In this document: positions 6,791 to 18,085 of the stretch, piece by piece
Numbering within the stretch: position 1 is the first letter of the stretch
How the letters are laid out: each line of letters opens with the position of its first letter
Source of the DNA: JBBRVP01 sp038246785
GTDB taxonomy: Bacteria; Actinomycetota; Actinomycetes; Jiangellales; Jiangellaceae
Direction: 5' to 3'
Assembly (NCBI GenBank): GCA_038246785.1
Contig: JBBRVP010000056.1
Coordinates: 1-18,293 of the forward strand
Length of the DNA: 18,293 bases
Translations under genes and position numbers: made by a program
Notes under the pieces: model-generated
Database searches by the model: none
Told to the model about the DNA's origin: nothing
What the model saw: the letters and a program-made list of their open reading frames with translations, nothing else

Positions 6791-6822
6791 GCCGCACCGG
6801 CCGGGCCGGGGCGGCTCTGTGT
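6791..6822 (+). terminator. Possible riboswitch expression platform hairpin
   Basis: GCCGC (6791-6795) pairs with GCGGC (6811-6815), with inner CCGG/CCGG pairing, and is followed by TCTGTGT. It starts 4 nt after the riboswitch P1 stem, the right place for a terminator formed when FMN is bound. A translational switch acting on the ribosome binding site at 6873 is the alternative. Confidence 0.4.
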
Positions 6823-6884
6823 CGGCGGCATGCCGTCGTCCCCGGAGCGCGTTCCACGCGACCCGGCGACCCGAGGACGGCACC

Positions 6885-7604
6885 ATGGACCAGCTCCGGT
6901 GGCTCTACGAGGCCAGCATCCCGATCGGCGGCTACGAACTGCGGTGGCTCGAGCTCATCGGGGTCCTTTTCGGGCTCGGCTCAGCCGTCGGCGGCCTGCG
7001 TCGCCGCGTCTGGGCGTGGCCGGTGGGCATCGTCGGCAACGTCATCCTCTTCTTCGTCTACATCACCGTGACCTTCGACGCGGCGGACGGGCGAGCGCCG
7101 TTGTTCGGCCAGTCCGGGCGCCAGATCTTCTTCATCCTCACCAGCGTGTACGGGTGGTGGCGCTGGCAGCAGGTACGCCGGCTCAACGCACACGGCGCGG
7201 GTGCACCGGCCATCACGCCCCGCTGGGCGACTGCCGCGGAACGGCTGGTCCTCGTCGGGGTGTGGGTCGGCGGGGTCGTGCTGGTGCAATGGGGGTTCGC
7301 GCAGATCGGCGCCGGGTGGCCGGCCCCGCGCTGGTACTACTGGTGCGACGCGTGGATCTTCATCGGGTCGATGCTGGCGACGTACGCCATGGCGCGCGGG
7401 TGGAACGAGTTCTGGCTGTGCTGGATCGCCGTCGACATCGTCGGGGTGCCGCTGCTGCTGCACTCCGGCTACATCCCGACCGCGGTCCTCTACGCCTTCT
7501 ACGCCGCCTTCGTGATCTACGGCTTCCTGGTGTGGATCCGCGCCACACGCACCGAGCGCGCCGACATCGAACCGGAGCAGCACGGGGCGACCGCGCCGAC
7601 CTGA
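6885..7604 (+). CDS. ribM: Riboflavin transporter, PnuC family (RibM/PnuX type)
   Basis: An integral membrane transporter of 239 residues in the PnuC fold. About seven hydrophobic segments can be seen, at roughly 22-37, 43-64, 80-95, 119-140, 155-170, 173-190 and 196-215, with the family-typical GWWRWQQ after the third. PnuC itself carries nicotinamide riboside, but the FMN riboswitch directly upstream points to the riboflavin-specific branch, called PnuX or RibM in actinobacteria. These proteins bring in riboflavin by facilitated diffusion and rely on cellular flavokinase to trap it. ATG 6885 is chosen for its ribosome binding site GAGGA (6873-6877), 7 nt away. The C-terminal tail is polar. 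No riboflavin biosynthesis genes adjoin it in the window. Confidence 0.88.
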   Translation: MDQLRWLYEASIPIGGYELRWLELIGVLFGLGSAVGGLRRRVWAWPVGIVGNVILFFVYITVTFDAADGRAPLFGQSGRQIFFILTSVYGWWRWQQVRRLNAHGAGAPAITPRWATAAERLVLVGVWVGGVVLVQWGFAQIGAGWPAPRWYYWCDAWIFIGSMLATYAMARGWNEFWLCWIAVDIVGVPLLLHSGYIPTAVLYAFYAAFVIYGFLVWIRATRTERADIEPEQHGATAPT

Positions 7605-7645
7605 CCGGCGGCTGGAACGCTTCGAAGGCCCGACCCGGCGCCTCG

Positions 7646-7651
7646 TACCCT
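7646..7651 (+). promoter_or_regulatory. -10 element for hisE-hisG, leaderless start
   Basis: TACCCT (TANNNT type) ends 6 nt before the hisE GTG at 7658, giving a leaderless message. A TTCGAA (7621-7626) upstream is 19 nt away and only weakly like a -35. It separates the histidine genes from riboswitch-controlled ribM. Confidence 0.5.
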
Positions 7652-7657
7652 GTGGCT

Positions 7658-7921
7658 GTGAAGAGCTTCGACGGCCTGTGGGCCGAGCTGTCGGCCAAGG
7701 TCGCCGACGGTGCCGCCGGATCCGGCACCGTGACCGCGGTCCGCGGCGGCGTCCACGACGTCGGCAAGAAGGTGGTCGAGGAGGCCGCCGAGGCGTGGAT
7801 GGCCGCCGAATACGAGGGCGCCGACCGCGCCGCCGAGGAGATCGCGCAGCTGCTCTACCACGTGCAGGTCCTCATGCTCGCCCGCGGCATCGGGCTCGAC
7901 GCGGTGTACGAGCGGCTGTGA
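7658..7921 (+). CDS. hisE: Phosphoribosyl-ATP pyrophosphatase
   Basis: Second step of histidine biosynthesis: hydrolyses phosphoribosyl-ATP to phosphoribosyl-AMP and pyrophosphate. The 87-residue length is normal for stand-alone HisE. Family residues are clear: KKVVEEAAEAWMAA (the helix with metal-binding glutamates), EEIAQLLYHVQVLM, and a C-terminal GIGLDAVYERL. The start is a GTG without a Shine-Dalgarno sequence, 6 nt after a TANNNT element. It overlaps hisG by 4 nt (GTGA), so the enzymes for steps 1 and 2 are translated together. No HisI fusion is present. Confidence 0.95.
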   Translation: MKSFDGLWAELSAKVADGAAGSGTVTAVRGGVHDVGKKVVEEAAEAWMAAEYEGADRAAEEIAQLLYHVQVLMLARGIGLDAVYERL

Positions 7922-8790
7922 ATGCCGCCGGCGCGGGCCCCCGCCCGCTGCGGATCGCGGTGCCCAACAAGGGCTCGCTCGCCGAGCCGGCGGCCGAGAT
8001 GCTGCACGAGGCCGGCTACCGCGGGCGCTCCGAGCGCCGTGAGCTGGTCGTGCACGACCTCGACAACGCCGTCGAGCTGTTCTTCCTGCGTCCCCGGGAC
8101 ATCGCCGTGTACGTGGGCTCCGGTGAGCTGCACGTCGGCATCACCGGCCGCGACCTGCTCCTCGACTCCGGCGCCCCGGCCGAGGAGGTGCTCGCGCTCG
8201 GCTTCGCCCCCTCGACGTTCCGCTACGCAGCCCGGCCCGGCACCGCCGCCGAGGTGGCTGGCCTGGCCGGACTACGGGTCGCCACCTCCTACCCCGGGCT
8301 GGTCGGCAAGCACCTGGCCGACGCGGGCGTCGACGCCCGGGTGATCCGCCTCGACGGCGCGGTGGAGACCTCGGTCCGGCTGGGCGTCGCCGACGCGGTC
8401 GCAGATGTCGTCGAGACCGGGTCCACGCTGCGCGAGGCCGGCCTGGAGGTCTTCGGCGAGCCGATCCTGCGCTCGGAGGCGGTGCTCGTGCGGCGCTCCG
8501 GCAGCGGCCCCACTCCGGGCTCGGAGCAGCTCCTCCGGCGCCTGCAGGGCGTGCTGGTGGCGCGCGCGTACGTGATGGTCGACTACGACATCCGCGTCGA
8601 GCAGGTGGATGCGGCCTGCTTGCTGACTCCAGGGATCGAGTCGCCGACCGTCTCGCCGCTGCACCGCGAGGGCTGGGTCGCCGTTCGCGCGATGGTGCCG
8701 CGCAGCGGCCATCAGCGCGTGCTCGACGACCTGTGGGAGCTCGGCGCCCGCGGCATCCTCGTCACCGACATCGCCGCCTGCCGGCTGTGA
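7918..8790 (+). CDS. hisG: ATP phosphoribosyltransferase (long form)
   Basis: Catalyses the first, committed step of histidine biosynthesis, joining ATP and PRPP. At 290 residues it is the long form, with a C-terminal ACT-like regulatory domain (about 210-290; VMVDYDIRVEQVDAA, then TPGIESPTVSPLHREGWVAV), which lets histidine inhibit it and removes the need for HisZ. The catalytic part has LRIAVPNKGSL at the N-terminus and the PRPP-binding loop as VADVVETGSTLREAGL. GTG 7918 is inside the hisE stop. The next gene starts on its own stop (GTGA). Confidence 0.95.
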   Translation: MNAAGAGPRPLRIAVPNKGSLAEPAAEMLHEAGYRGRSERRELVVHDLDNAVELFFLRPRDIAVYVGSGELHVGITGRDLLLDSGAPAEEVLALGFAPSTFRYAARPGTAAEVAGLAGLRVATSYPGLVGKHLADAGVDARVIRLDGAVETSVRLGVADAVADVVETGSTLREAGLEVFGEPILRSEAVLVRRSGSGPTPGSEQLLRRLQGVLVARAYVMVDYDIRVEQVDAACLLTPGIESPTVSPLHREGWVAVRAMVPRSGHQRVLDDLWELGARGILVTDIAACRL

Positions 8791-9287
8791 GCCCAGCGCC
8801 GCCTCGCCCGCCGGCGGGCGGGCCTCCCGGTCCGGCCGGGCCCGACCTGCCGCGCACCTGGCGCCCGTTCTTGGCCCGGTTGGTGGCCTGGGGGCTGGCC
8901 GGCTTCCTCGTGCTGTTCTCGGTCGGTGGCTTCTTCGTCCTGCCGGCCAGCACCCGGGCGGCGGTGAGCTGGCCTCAGCGGTTCACGCTGCTGTTCCTGC
9001 TCGCCGTGGGGGCCGGCCTACTGTGGGTGGTGGCCCGAGGCCGCGTGGTGGCCACGTCGGAGGGGCTCACCGTGGTCAACATGATCCGCACCCGTCACCT
9101 GGACTGGCCGCAGGTGGTGCGCGTGCGCATGCGACCCGGCGACCCGTGGGTGCAGCTCGACCTGGCCGACGGGACGACGCTGCCGGCGACCGGCATCCAG
9201 AACTCCGACGGTGAGCGGGGGCGCCGCGCGGCCGCGGAGCTGTCGGCTGTGGTCGAGGCGATGACGCGCACGGAGCGCGACGACTGA
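8787..9287 (+). CDS. Small membrane protein with PH-like domain
   Basis: A 166-residue protein. A Pro/Gly-rich N-terminus (about 1-23) precedes two hydrophobic segments at about 31-52 and 64-83. A hydrophilic domain follows with the pattern of bacterial PH-like domains: RVVATSEGLTVVNMIRTRHL, then DWPQVVRVRM and DLADGTTLPATGIQ. Such actinobacterial proteins are common and mostly of unknown function. It overlaps hisG by 4 nt and so shares its transcript, but nothing suggests a role in histidine synthesis. The gene ends 48 nt before the convergent PAC2-family gene; no clear terminator is visible there. Confidence 0.75.
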   Translation: MSPAPPRPPAGGPPGPAGPDLPRTWRPFLARLVAWGLAGFLVLFSVGGFFVLPASTRAAVSWPQRFTLLFLLAVGAGLLWVVARGRVVATSEGLTVVNMIRTRHLDWPQVVRVRMRPGDPWVQLDLADGTTLPATGIQNSDGERGRRAAAELSAVVEAMTRTERDD

Positions 9288-9335
9288 CGCGACCGCCGGC
9301 CCACGGAGCTCACCCACGGCGCTCTTCCGCTGCGG

Positions 9336-10190
9336 CTACCCGCCGCGGCCCCCATCCCGGCGACGCAGGTAGCGCTCGAACTCACGGGCGATCGAGTCAC
9401 CGGAGGCCTCCGGCAGATCGGTCTCGTCGCGGGCCTGCTCGAGCTCGCGGACGTAGTCGGCGATCTCCGTGTCGTTGGCCGCCAGGTCGTTGACCCCGTG
9501 CTCCCAGGCTCGGGCGTCCTCGGGCAGCTGGCGCAGCGGAACGGGGACGTCGAGCAGGTCCTCGATTCGGGCCAGCAGCGCCACCGTGGCCTTCGGGGCC
9601 GGCGGCTGGGCCACATAGTGCGGGACCGCCGCCCAGAAAGACACCGCCGGCATCCCGACCTGCTGGGCGGCGTCCGTAAGCACCCCGACGATGCCGGTGG
9701 GCCCCTCGTAGCGGGACGGCTCCAGCGCAAGGCGCGCGGCCAGTGCGGCGTCGCTGCTGGTGCCGCTCACCGGCGTGGGGCGCGAGTGCGGTACGTCGGC
9801 GAGCAGCGCGCCGAGCGTCACGACGGTCGACACGCCGAGGCGCTCGGCGACGTCGAGCAGCTCCGCGCAGAACGAGCGCCAGCGAAAACTCGGCTCGACC
9901 CCGCTCACCAGCACCAGGTCGCGTGAGCTGCCGGTGGGGCGGGCGACGTAGACCTCGGTGGTGTGCCAGACCACCCGCCGTGCGCCGTGCTCGTCGATCC
10001 GTACGTCCGGCCGGGTCACCTGGAAGTCGTGGTAGTCCTCGGGATCGAGCGCACCCACCTTGACCGCGTCCCACACCTCCAGCAGGTGCCGCACGGCTCC
10101 GCTCGCCGCGTCGCCGGCGTCGTTCCAGCCCTCGAACGCCGCGACCAGCACGGGATCGGTCAGCTGCGGGACATCGGCGAGCTCGACCAC
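9336..10190 (-). CDS. PAC2 (proteasome assembly chaperone-like) family protein
   Basis: A 284-residue cytosolic protein of the PAC2 family. Its N-terminus VVELADVPQLTDPVLVAAF followed by EGWNDAGDAA is the family hallmark, and later parts such as VSGVEPSFRWRSF and GMPAVSFWAAVPHYVA also fit. The family resembles eukaryotic proteasome assembly chaperones, but the bacterial function is not settled. The C-terminal tail is charged (ARDETDLPEA to RYLRRRDGG). I chose the GTG at 10190 over an in-frame GTG three codons upstream (10199), because the latter overlaps the -10 element while 10190 lies exactly 7 nt beyond it. The gene is divergent from metH. Confidence 0.85.
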   Translation of the reverse strand: MVELADVPQLTDPVLVAAFEGWNDAGDAASGAVRHLLEVWDAVKVGALDPEDYHDFQVTRPDVRIDEHGARRVVWHTTEVYVARPTGSSRDLVLVSGVEPSFRWRSFCAELLDVAERLGVSTVVTLGALLADVPHSRPTPVSGTSSDAALAARLALEPSRYEGPTGIVGVLTDAAQQVGMPAVSFWAAVPHYVAQPPAPKATVALLARIEDLLDVPVPLRQLPEDARAWEHGVNDLAANDTEIADYVRELEQARDETDLPEASGDSIAREFERYLRRRDGGRGG

Positions 10191-10197
10191 GGGGCCC

Positions 10198-10203
10198 ACC
10201 CTA
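10198..10203 (-). promoter_or_regulatory. -10 element for the PAC2-family gene, leaderless start
   Basis: On the minus strand TAGGGT (TANNNT type) ends 7 nt before the GTG at 10190. The arrangement mirrors the one in front of metH, 35 nt away. Confidence 0.5.
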
Positions 10204-10237
10204 GGCGGAGTGGTCCGGCGGGGGTCGCGGCTGCGGC

Positions 10238-10243
10238 TAGCCT
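10238..10243 (+). promoter_or_regulatory. -10 element for metH, leaderless start
   Basis: TAGCCT (TANNNT type) ends 6 nt before the metH GTG at 10250. There is no Shine-Dalgarno sequence and no room for a cobalamin or SAM riboswitch in the 59-nt divergent region. Confidence 0.5.
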
Positions 10244-10249
10244 GGGGCG

Positions 10250-13734
<3,485 letters not shown>

Positions 13735-13738
<4 letters not shown>

Positions 13739-14460
13739 CGCGGCCTGCGCACCACGGGCTCCCACCGCAAGGGCCGCCACGCCCGGTGCACTGCCTTCCG
13801 GACGCCGTCTTGTGGGACATGGACGGCACGCTCATCGACACCGAGCCGTCTTGGATGGCAGCCGAGCGCGCCCTCGTCGCCGAGCACGGAGGCACCTGGA
13901 GAGACGAGCAGGCGCAGGCGCTGATCGGCAACCCGCTGCTGGTGTCGGCCGAGGTCCTGCGGCGCGACGGCGGGGTCGCGCTGCACCCGCTCGACATCGT
14001 CGACCGGCTCCTCGACGAGGTGGTGGCCGACGTGCGGCGCCGGGTGCCCTGGCAGCCGGGCGCCCGCGAGCTGCTGGACGCGTTGTCGACGGCCGGCGTC
14101 CCGTGCGGGCTGGTGACGATGTCGTGGCGCCGACTGGTCGATGCGGTCCTGGCGGCGCTGCCGCCCGACACGTTTGCCGCGGTCGTCTCCGGCGACGAGG
14201 TGCGGCTCGGCAAACCGGACCCCGAGCCCTACCTGCGGGCTGTCGAGCTGCTCGGCGTCGACGCGGAGCGATGCGTCGCCATCGAGGACTCCCCTCCCGG
14301 CGCCGCCGCGGCCGCCGCCGCCGGCTGCCACGTCGTCACCGTGCCGCACCTGGCCCCGGTGCCCCCGGGGCCGGGGCACGTCCAGGTGCCCGACCTGACC
14401 GGGATCGACCCGGCGTGGCTGGGCCGGCTGGTCGCGCACGGCCCGGCTACTCGGTCGTGA
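13735..14460 (+). CDS. HAD-family hydrolase (beta-phosphoglucomutase-like subgroup)
   Basis: A 241-residue HAD-IA enzyme, probably a phosphatase or phosphomutase. Motif I is LWDMDGTLIDTEP with nucleophile Asp28 and acid/base Asp30, motif II is GLVTMSWR, motif III is RLGKPDPEPY, and motif IV is AIEDSPPGAAAAA. A helical cap domain sits between motifs I and II. Unlike the HAD protein at 134, it keeps the full DxD. The first 20 or so residues are a Pro-rich extension. The GTG overlaps the metH stop by 4 nt, implying coupled expression, but no known link to methionine metabolism can be stated. Its last 14 nt overlap the 3' end of the opposing permease gene. Confidence 0.88.
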
Positions 14461-17014
14461 TCGCGCGCAACACGTCCAGCCGGGCCGCCCGTCGGGCCGG
14501 CCAGACCGCCGCCAGCACGCCGATGACCGCGGCGGCGACGACGTACGCGATGAGCTGACCCCACGGGATCGCGAGCACCTCCAGGCCCTGGCTGCGCAGC
14601 GGGCGCTGCACCGCGATCCCGAAGATCAGCCCCATCGCGATCCCGAGCAGTGCGCCGAGCACGGCGATGACCACCGACTCCAGCACCACCATGAGCCGCA
14701 GCTGACCGCGCCCCATGCCCACCGCTCGGAGCAGGCCGATCTCGCGCGTGCGCTCGATGACCGACAGCGCCAGCGTGTTGACGATGCCGAGGATCGCGAT
14801 CACCAGGGCCAGTCCGAGCAGCGCGTAGAGGATGTTGAGCAGCTGGTCGACCTGGTCGGCCTGCGACCCGGCGAACTCGTCGCGGGTCTGCACGGTGATC
14901 AGCGGCAGGTCCTTCACGACTGCGTCTAGTCCCTGACGGACGGCTGCGGTGTCGGCACCGGGTGCCGCGCTGACGTACAGGATCGTGTCGGCCACCGGTA
15001 TCCCGCCGCGCTCGAGGTCGGCGAACGACATCACGACCGGGGTCCCGACGAACTGGCTGTTCTTGTAGACACCGGCGATCGTCAGCTCGTCCTTGCCCTT
15101 GGGCAGCGTGACCGCGACGCGGTCCCCGACGTCCAGAGCCTTCGCTGCGGCCTGCTGGTCCGACACCAGCACCGAGCCCGAGCGCAGGCCCGTCACGGAG
15201 CCTTTGGTCATCGTGAGGTCGACCGCCCCGGCGAAGTTCGCCGGGTCGAACGCCGAGATGCTCGTGGCGTCGCCGTCGACGAGCCCGAACGCGACGCGGT
15301 AGGGCGCCACCGCCGCGACCCCGTCGACCCGGGCCATGTCCCGCGCGATCGTGGGCGAGAACGGCTGGCCGACGGCGTTGGACACCACGTCATCGGCCTT
15401 GAGCCCGGTGTCGACGAGGTCGCTCACGCTGCTGCGGGTCGACGCGCCCAGCACCGACAGCGCGGTGACCAAAGCGAGACCGAGCATGAGCGCCGCAGCA
15501 GTGGCGGCGGTGCGGCGCGGGTTGCGGCGCGAGTTCTCCCGGGCCATGCGCCCCACTGCCCCGAACAGGCGCGGGTAGCCGGCGGCCAGCACCGCGACCA
15601 CTCCCGGGGCGATGAGCGGTGCCAGCAACGTCACCCCGAGCAGGGTGCCGAGCACACCGAGGCCGACCAGGGACAGCGACTGGGAGCCCGATCCGGTGCC
15701 GAGCAGGCCGGCCGTGAGGGCGGCCGCCCCAGCGACGAGGAGCAGCACTCCGCCCACCGCCCGGCGGCGCATCGACGTCTCGGGCAGCGCGACGTCGTCG
15801 CGCATCGCGGCCACCGGCGGGACCCGTGAGGCCCGGCGGGCGGGGAGCCAGGCCGCGATGAGCGTCACCAGGATGCCGACGGCGTATGCGACGACCGCCG
15901 TACGCGGGAGGAAGACCAGCGGGGCCTGGCCGAGATCGAGCCCGATGGCGCCGAAGAGCAAGCGCAGAAGCATCGCCAGCCCGATGCCGAGCAGCAGGCC
16001 GGTGGTCCCCCCGGCGAGCCCCATGAGCAGCGCCTCGATCAGCACGGAGCGCACCACCTGGCTGCGGGCGGCCCCGAGGGCCCGCAGCAGCGCCAGCTCG
16101 CGGACCCGTTGCGCGACCAGGATCGAGAAGGTGTTGACGATGAGGAAGCTGCCGACGACGAGGGCGATGAAGGCGAACACGAGCAAGAACGTGTTGATGA
16201 AGCTGAGGCCCTGCTCGATTTGACGCTGCTGCTCGTCGGCGATCGAGGCCCCGGTGCGGGCCTCGGCGTCGGCCGGGATCTGTTTCGCAACCCGGTCGCG
16301 CAGCGTCTGCGGGGACACGCCGTCGGCCGCGGTGACGCTCACCGAGGTGACGACGTCACGCCCGCCGAAGAACGTGTCCTGCAGGAACTTCGTGTCGAAG
16401 AGCAGCAGCGAGGCCCCGACGAGGTTGTTGTCCGGCCCGAAGCGCACTGTGCCGACGAGCCGCGCCTGCAGGCGGGCCGGATCGCCGGTGGTCACCATGG
16501 GCACGGTGTCGCCCACCGAGTAGCCGGCCTTGCTCGCGGTGTCGATGTCGAGGGCCACCTCGGCCGCCGCATTCGGCTCGCGGCCGCTCTCCAGCGTGAC
16601 CAGGGGCTTCCCATCGGGGCCTGGTGCGCCGGTGTAGTTCGTCGCTATGCCGGGCGCTCCCTGGCCGCCGACGACCTTCTTGTCGTGGTCGAGCACGAAG
16701 ACGCTGAGCGGAACGCTGACGTCGGGATCCGTGCGGGCCACCCCGTCGACCTGCCGGAGCGAGTCCACGAGCGAGGCCGGCAGGGTCGCCGTGCTCGCGC
16801 TGCCCTCGACCACGCCGGCATCAGACAGCGCCGACGTCGGGCGCACCACCACATCGGGCTGTGTGTTGCCCACGATGTCGGAGAAGGAGCGCTGCAACGT
16901 GTCGGTGAAGACGAACGAGCCGGCGACAAACGCGACCCCGAGCACGATCGCGAAGCCGGACAGCAGCAGCCGCAGCTTGTGCGCCAGCAGGCTCTTGAGC
17001 GCGACGCGGAACAC
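14447..17014 (-). CDS. ABC transporter permease, FtsX/MacB type
   Basis: An 855-residue membrane protein with two FtsX-type units. An N-terminal anchor (about 13-36; LRLLLSGFAIVLGVAFVAGS) leads to a large extracytoplasmic domain, then three helices around 275-400 with LALLRALGAARSQVVRSVL. Two further helices (about 420-470) and another anchor (about 505-525) introduce a second outside domain, and the final three helices (about 730-850) include REIGLLRAVGMGRGQLRL. Each FtsX unit carries the typical RE(L/I)xLLRAxG coupling motif facing the ATPase. Such proteins do not pump by classic alternating access; many move lipoproteins, peptides or drugs, or transmit force. The cargo is unknown. The GTG at 17014 lies 1 nt after the ATPase stop. 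The 3' end overlaps the HAD gene by 14 nt. Confidence 0.92.
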   Translation of the reverse strand: MFRVALKSLLAHKLRLLLSGFAIVLGVAFVAGSFVFTDTLQRSFSDIVGNTQPDVVVRPTSALSDAGVVEGSASTATLPASLVDSLRQVDGVARTDPDVSVPLSVFVLDHDKKVVGGQGAPGIATNYTGAPGPDGKPLVTLESGREPNAAAEVALDIDTASKAGYSVGDTVPMVTTGDPARLQARLVGTVRFGPDNNLVGASLLLFDTKFLQDTFFGGRDVVTSVSVTAADGVSPQTLRDRVAKQIPADAEARTGASIADEQQRQIEQGLSFINTFLLVFAFIALVVGSFLIVNTFSILVAQRVRELALLRALGAARSQVVRSVLIEALLMGLAGGTTGLLLGIGLAMLLRLLFGAIGLDLGQAPLVFLPRTAVVAYAVGILVTLIAAWLPARRASRVPPVAAMRDDVALPETSMRRRAVGGVLLLVAGAAALTAGLLGTGSGSQSLSLVGLGVLGTLLGVTLLAPLIAPGVVAVLAAGYPRLFGAVGRMARENSRRNPRRTAATAAALMLGLALVTALSVLGASTRSSVSDLVDTGLKADDVVSNAVGQPFSPTIARDMARVDGVAAVAPYRVAFGLVDGDATSISAFDPANFAGAVDLTMTKGSVTGLRSGSVLVSDQQAAAKALDVGDRVAVTLPKGKDELTIAGVYKNSQFVGTPVVMSFADLERGGIPVADTILYVSAAPGADTAAVRQGLDAVVKDLPLITVQTRDEFAGSQADQVDQLLNILYALLGLALVIAILGIVNTLALSVIERTREIGLLRAVGMGRGQLRLMVVLESVVIAVLGALLGIAMGLIFGIAVQRPLRSQGLEVLAIPWGQLIAYVVAAAVIGVLAAVWPARRAARLDVLRAITTE

Positions 17015-17015
17015 C

Positions 17016-17801
17016 TCAGACCACCCGCTCGCTCTCCAGTGCCTTCATCGCCTCGAGCACGCGCTCGGCCGTCGGGTCGCGCATCTCGTCGACGACGCTG
17101 CCGTCGTTGAGGAACAGGACACGGTCGCTGTACGACGCCGCGCCCGGGTCGTGAGTGACGATGACCACGGTCTGCCGATGCTCGCTCACCGCGCTGCGCA
17201 GGAACGAGAGCACTTCCTTGCCCGACCTCGAGTCCAGGTTGCCGGTCGGTTCGTCGGCGAAGACGATGTCGGGGCGGCTCACCAGTGCGCGCGCGCAGGC
17301 AACCCGCTGCTGCTGGCCGCCGGAGAGCTCGTTGGGCTTGTGCCCCAGGCGGTCGCGCAGGCGCACGGTGTCGATGACGGTGTCGAACCACTCCTGGTCG
17401 GGCCGTCGTCCGGCGATGTCGAGCGGGAGGGTGATGTTTTCCCGGGCGGTGAGCGTCGGCACGAGGTTGAACGCCTGGAACACGAAGCCCAGCCGGTCGC
17501 GGCGCAGGCGGGTCAGCTCGCGGTCGTCGAGCTCGGACAGCTCAACGTCGCCGACGAAGACGTGTCCGCCGCTGGGCGCGTCCAGGCCGGCCATGCAGTG
17601 CATGAGCGTGGACTTGCCCGAGCCTGAAGGCCCCATGATGGCGGTGAACTCGCCGCGCACGAGCTCGACCGTCACGCCGGCGAGCGCGACGACCTCGGTC
17701 TCGCCCCGCCCGTAGACCTTGGTGAGGCCGACGGCGCGGGCGGCAGCGGCCGGTGCCGACGGCTGGCTGGGGACGGCAGGGGTCGGGGCATCGCTGGACA
17801 T
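17016..17801 (-). CDS. ABC transporter ATP-binding protein, MacB/LolD type
   Basis: The 261-residue ATPase partner of the permease. The order of motifs is complete: Walker A GPSGSGKST, Q-loop GFVFQAFNL, signature LSGGQQQR, Walker B IVFADEPTGNLDS, and H-loop VIVTHD. DEPTGNLD and the ALAGV.V.L..GEFTAIMGPS N-terminal pattern place it in the MacB/LolD/FtsE group. The ATG at 17801 is chosen because GGAAGAG lies about 7 nt upstream and the next residues (about 1-25) are a Pro/Ala-rich lead-in to the domain; an upstream in-frame start at 18047 would run through the repeat-rich DNA and is rejected. Confidence 0.93.
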   Translation of the reverse strand: MSSDAPTPAVPSQPSAPAAAARAVGLTKVYGRGETEVVALAGVTVELVRGEFTAIMGPSGSGKSTLMHCMAGLDAPSGGHVFVGDVELSELDDRELTRLRRDRLGFVFQAFNLVPTLTARENITLPLDIAGRRPDQEWFDTVIDTVRLRDRLGHKPNELSGGQQQRVACARALVSRPDIVFADEPTGNLDSRSGKEVLSFLRSAVSEHRQTVVIVTHDPGAASYSDRVLFLNDGSVVDEMRDPTAERVLEAMKALESERVV

Positions 17802-17838
17802 CGGTGGCTCTTCCGGCAGGGGAGCAAGGTCGCCGCAC

Positions 17839-17844
17839 ACGGTA
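17839..17844 (-). promoter_or_regulatory. Candidate -10 element for the ABC transporter genes
   Basis: On the minus strand TACCGT (TANNNT type) would start RNA near 17832, leaving a leader of about 30 nt with the GGAAGAG site. No convincing -35 is seen. Confidence 0.3.
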
Positions 17845-17937
17845 TGCGCTCGATCGCGCCATCGGCCACGCAGTATCCCCAGCGGCGGCCTACCGGCCCG
17901 GGCTCCCTCGCCTGCAAGCGGCCTCCTCACCCAGACC

Positions 17938-18024
17938 GCCCCGGCCGCACCCCGCCCGCCCCCGCCCGCACCCCGCCGCCCCCGCCCGCCCCCGCCCGCT
18001 CCCGCCCGCTCCCGCCCGCTCCCA
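17938..18024. repeat. C-rich low-complexity tract with (CCCGCCCGCT)-like repeats
   Basis: About 85 nt composed almost only of C and G in the pattern CCCGCCCGC, ending in three copies of a 10-nt unit CCCGCCCGCT. The complementary strand has many GGG runs separated by 1-4 nt, which strongly favours G-quadruplex formation on the strand carrying the ABC transporter genes. It lies 140-220 nt upstream of the ATPase start. No gene is visible here. Confidence 0.8.
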
Positions 18025-18028
18025 GGCT

Positions 18029-18085
18029 TGATCAAGGAGAAGACCACGTTCTGGCGCCGTCAGAACGTGGTCTTCTCCTTGATCA
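18029..18085. repeat. Perfect 25-bp palindrome with 7-nt loop
   Basis: Arms 18029-18053 (beginning TGATCAAGGAGAAGACC) and 18061-18085 (ending GTCTTCTCCTTGATCA) are exact reverse complements, separated by GCGCCGT. The stem is much less GC-rich than its surroundings. It could work as a terminator in both directions but lacks a T-run, and it resembles REP-type palindromic repeats. It sits exactly where the DNA changes from C-rich to G-rich on the plus strand. Confidence 0.9.

Noticed and set aside
6758..7657. Upstream extension of hisE through the ribM gene
   Set aside because: It is in frame by chance across ribM in another frame. HisE family length and the TANNNT element fix the start at 7658.
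10191..10249. Cobalamin riboswitch before metH
   Set aside because: The region is only 59 nt and shows no B12-box-like sequence, and the start appears leaderless.
17802..18047. Longer N-terminus for the ABC ATPase, starting within the palindrome
   Set aside because: The extension would encode Gly/Arg/Ala low-complexity from the C-rich tract. ATG 17801 has a binding site and gives the normal family length.
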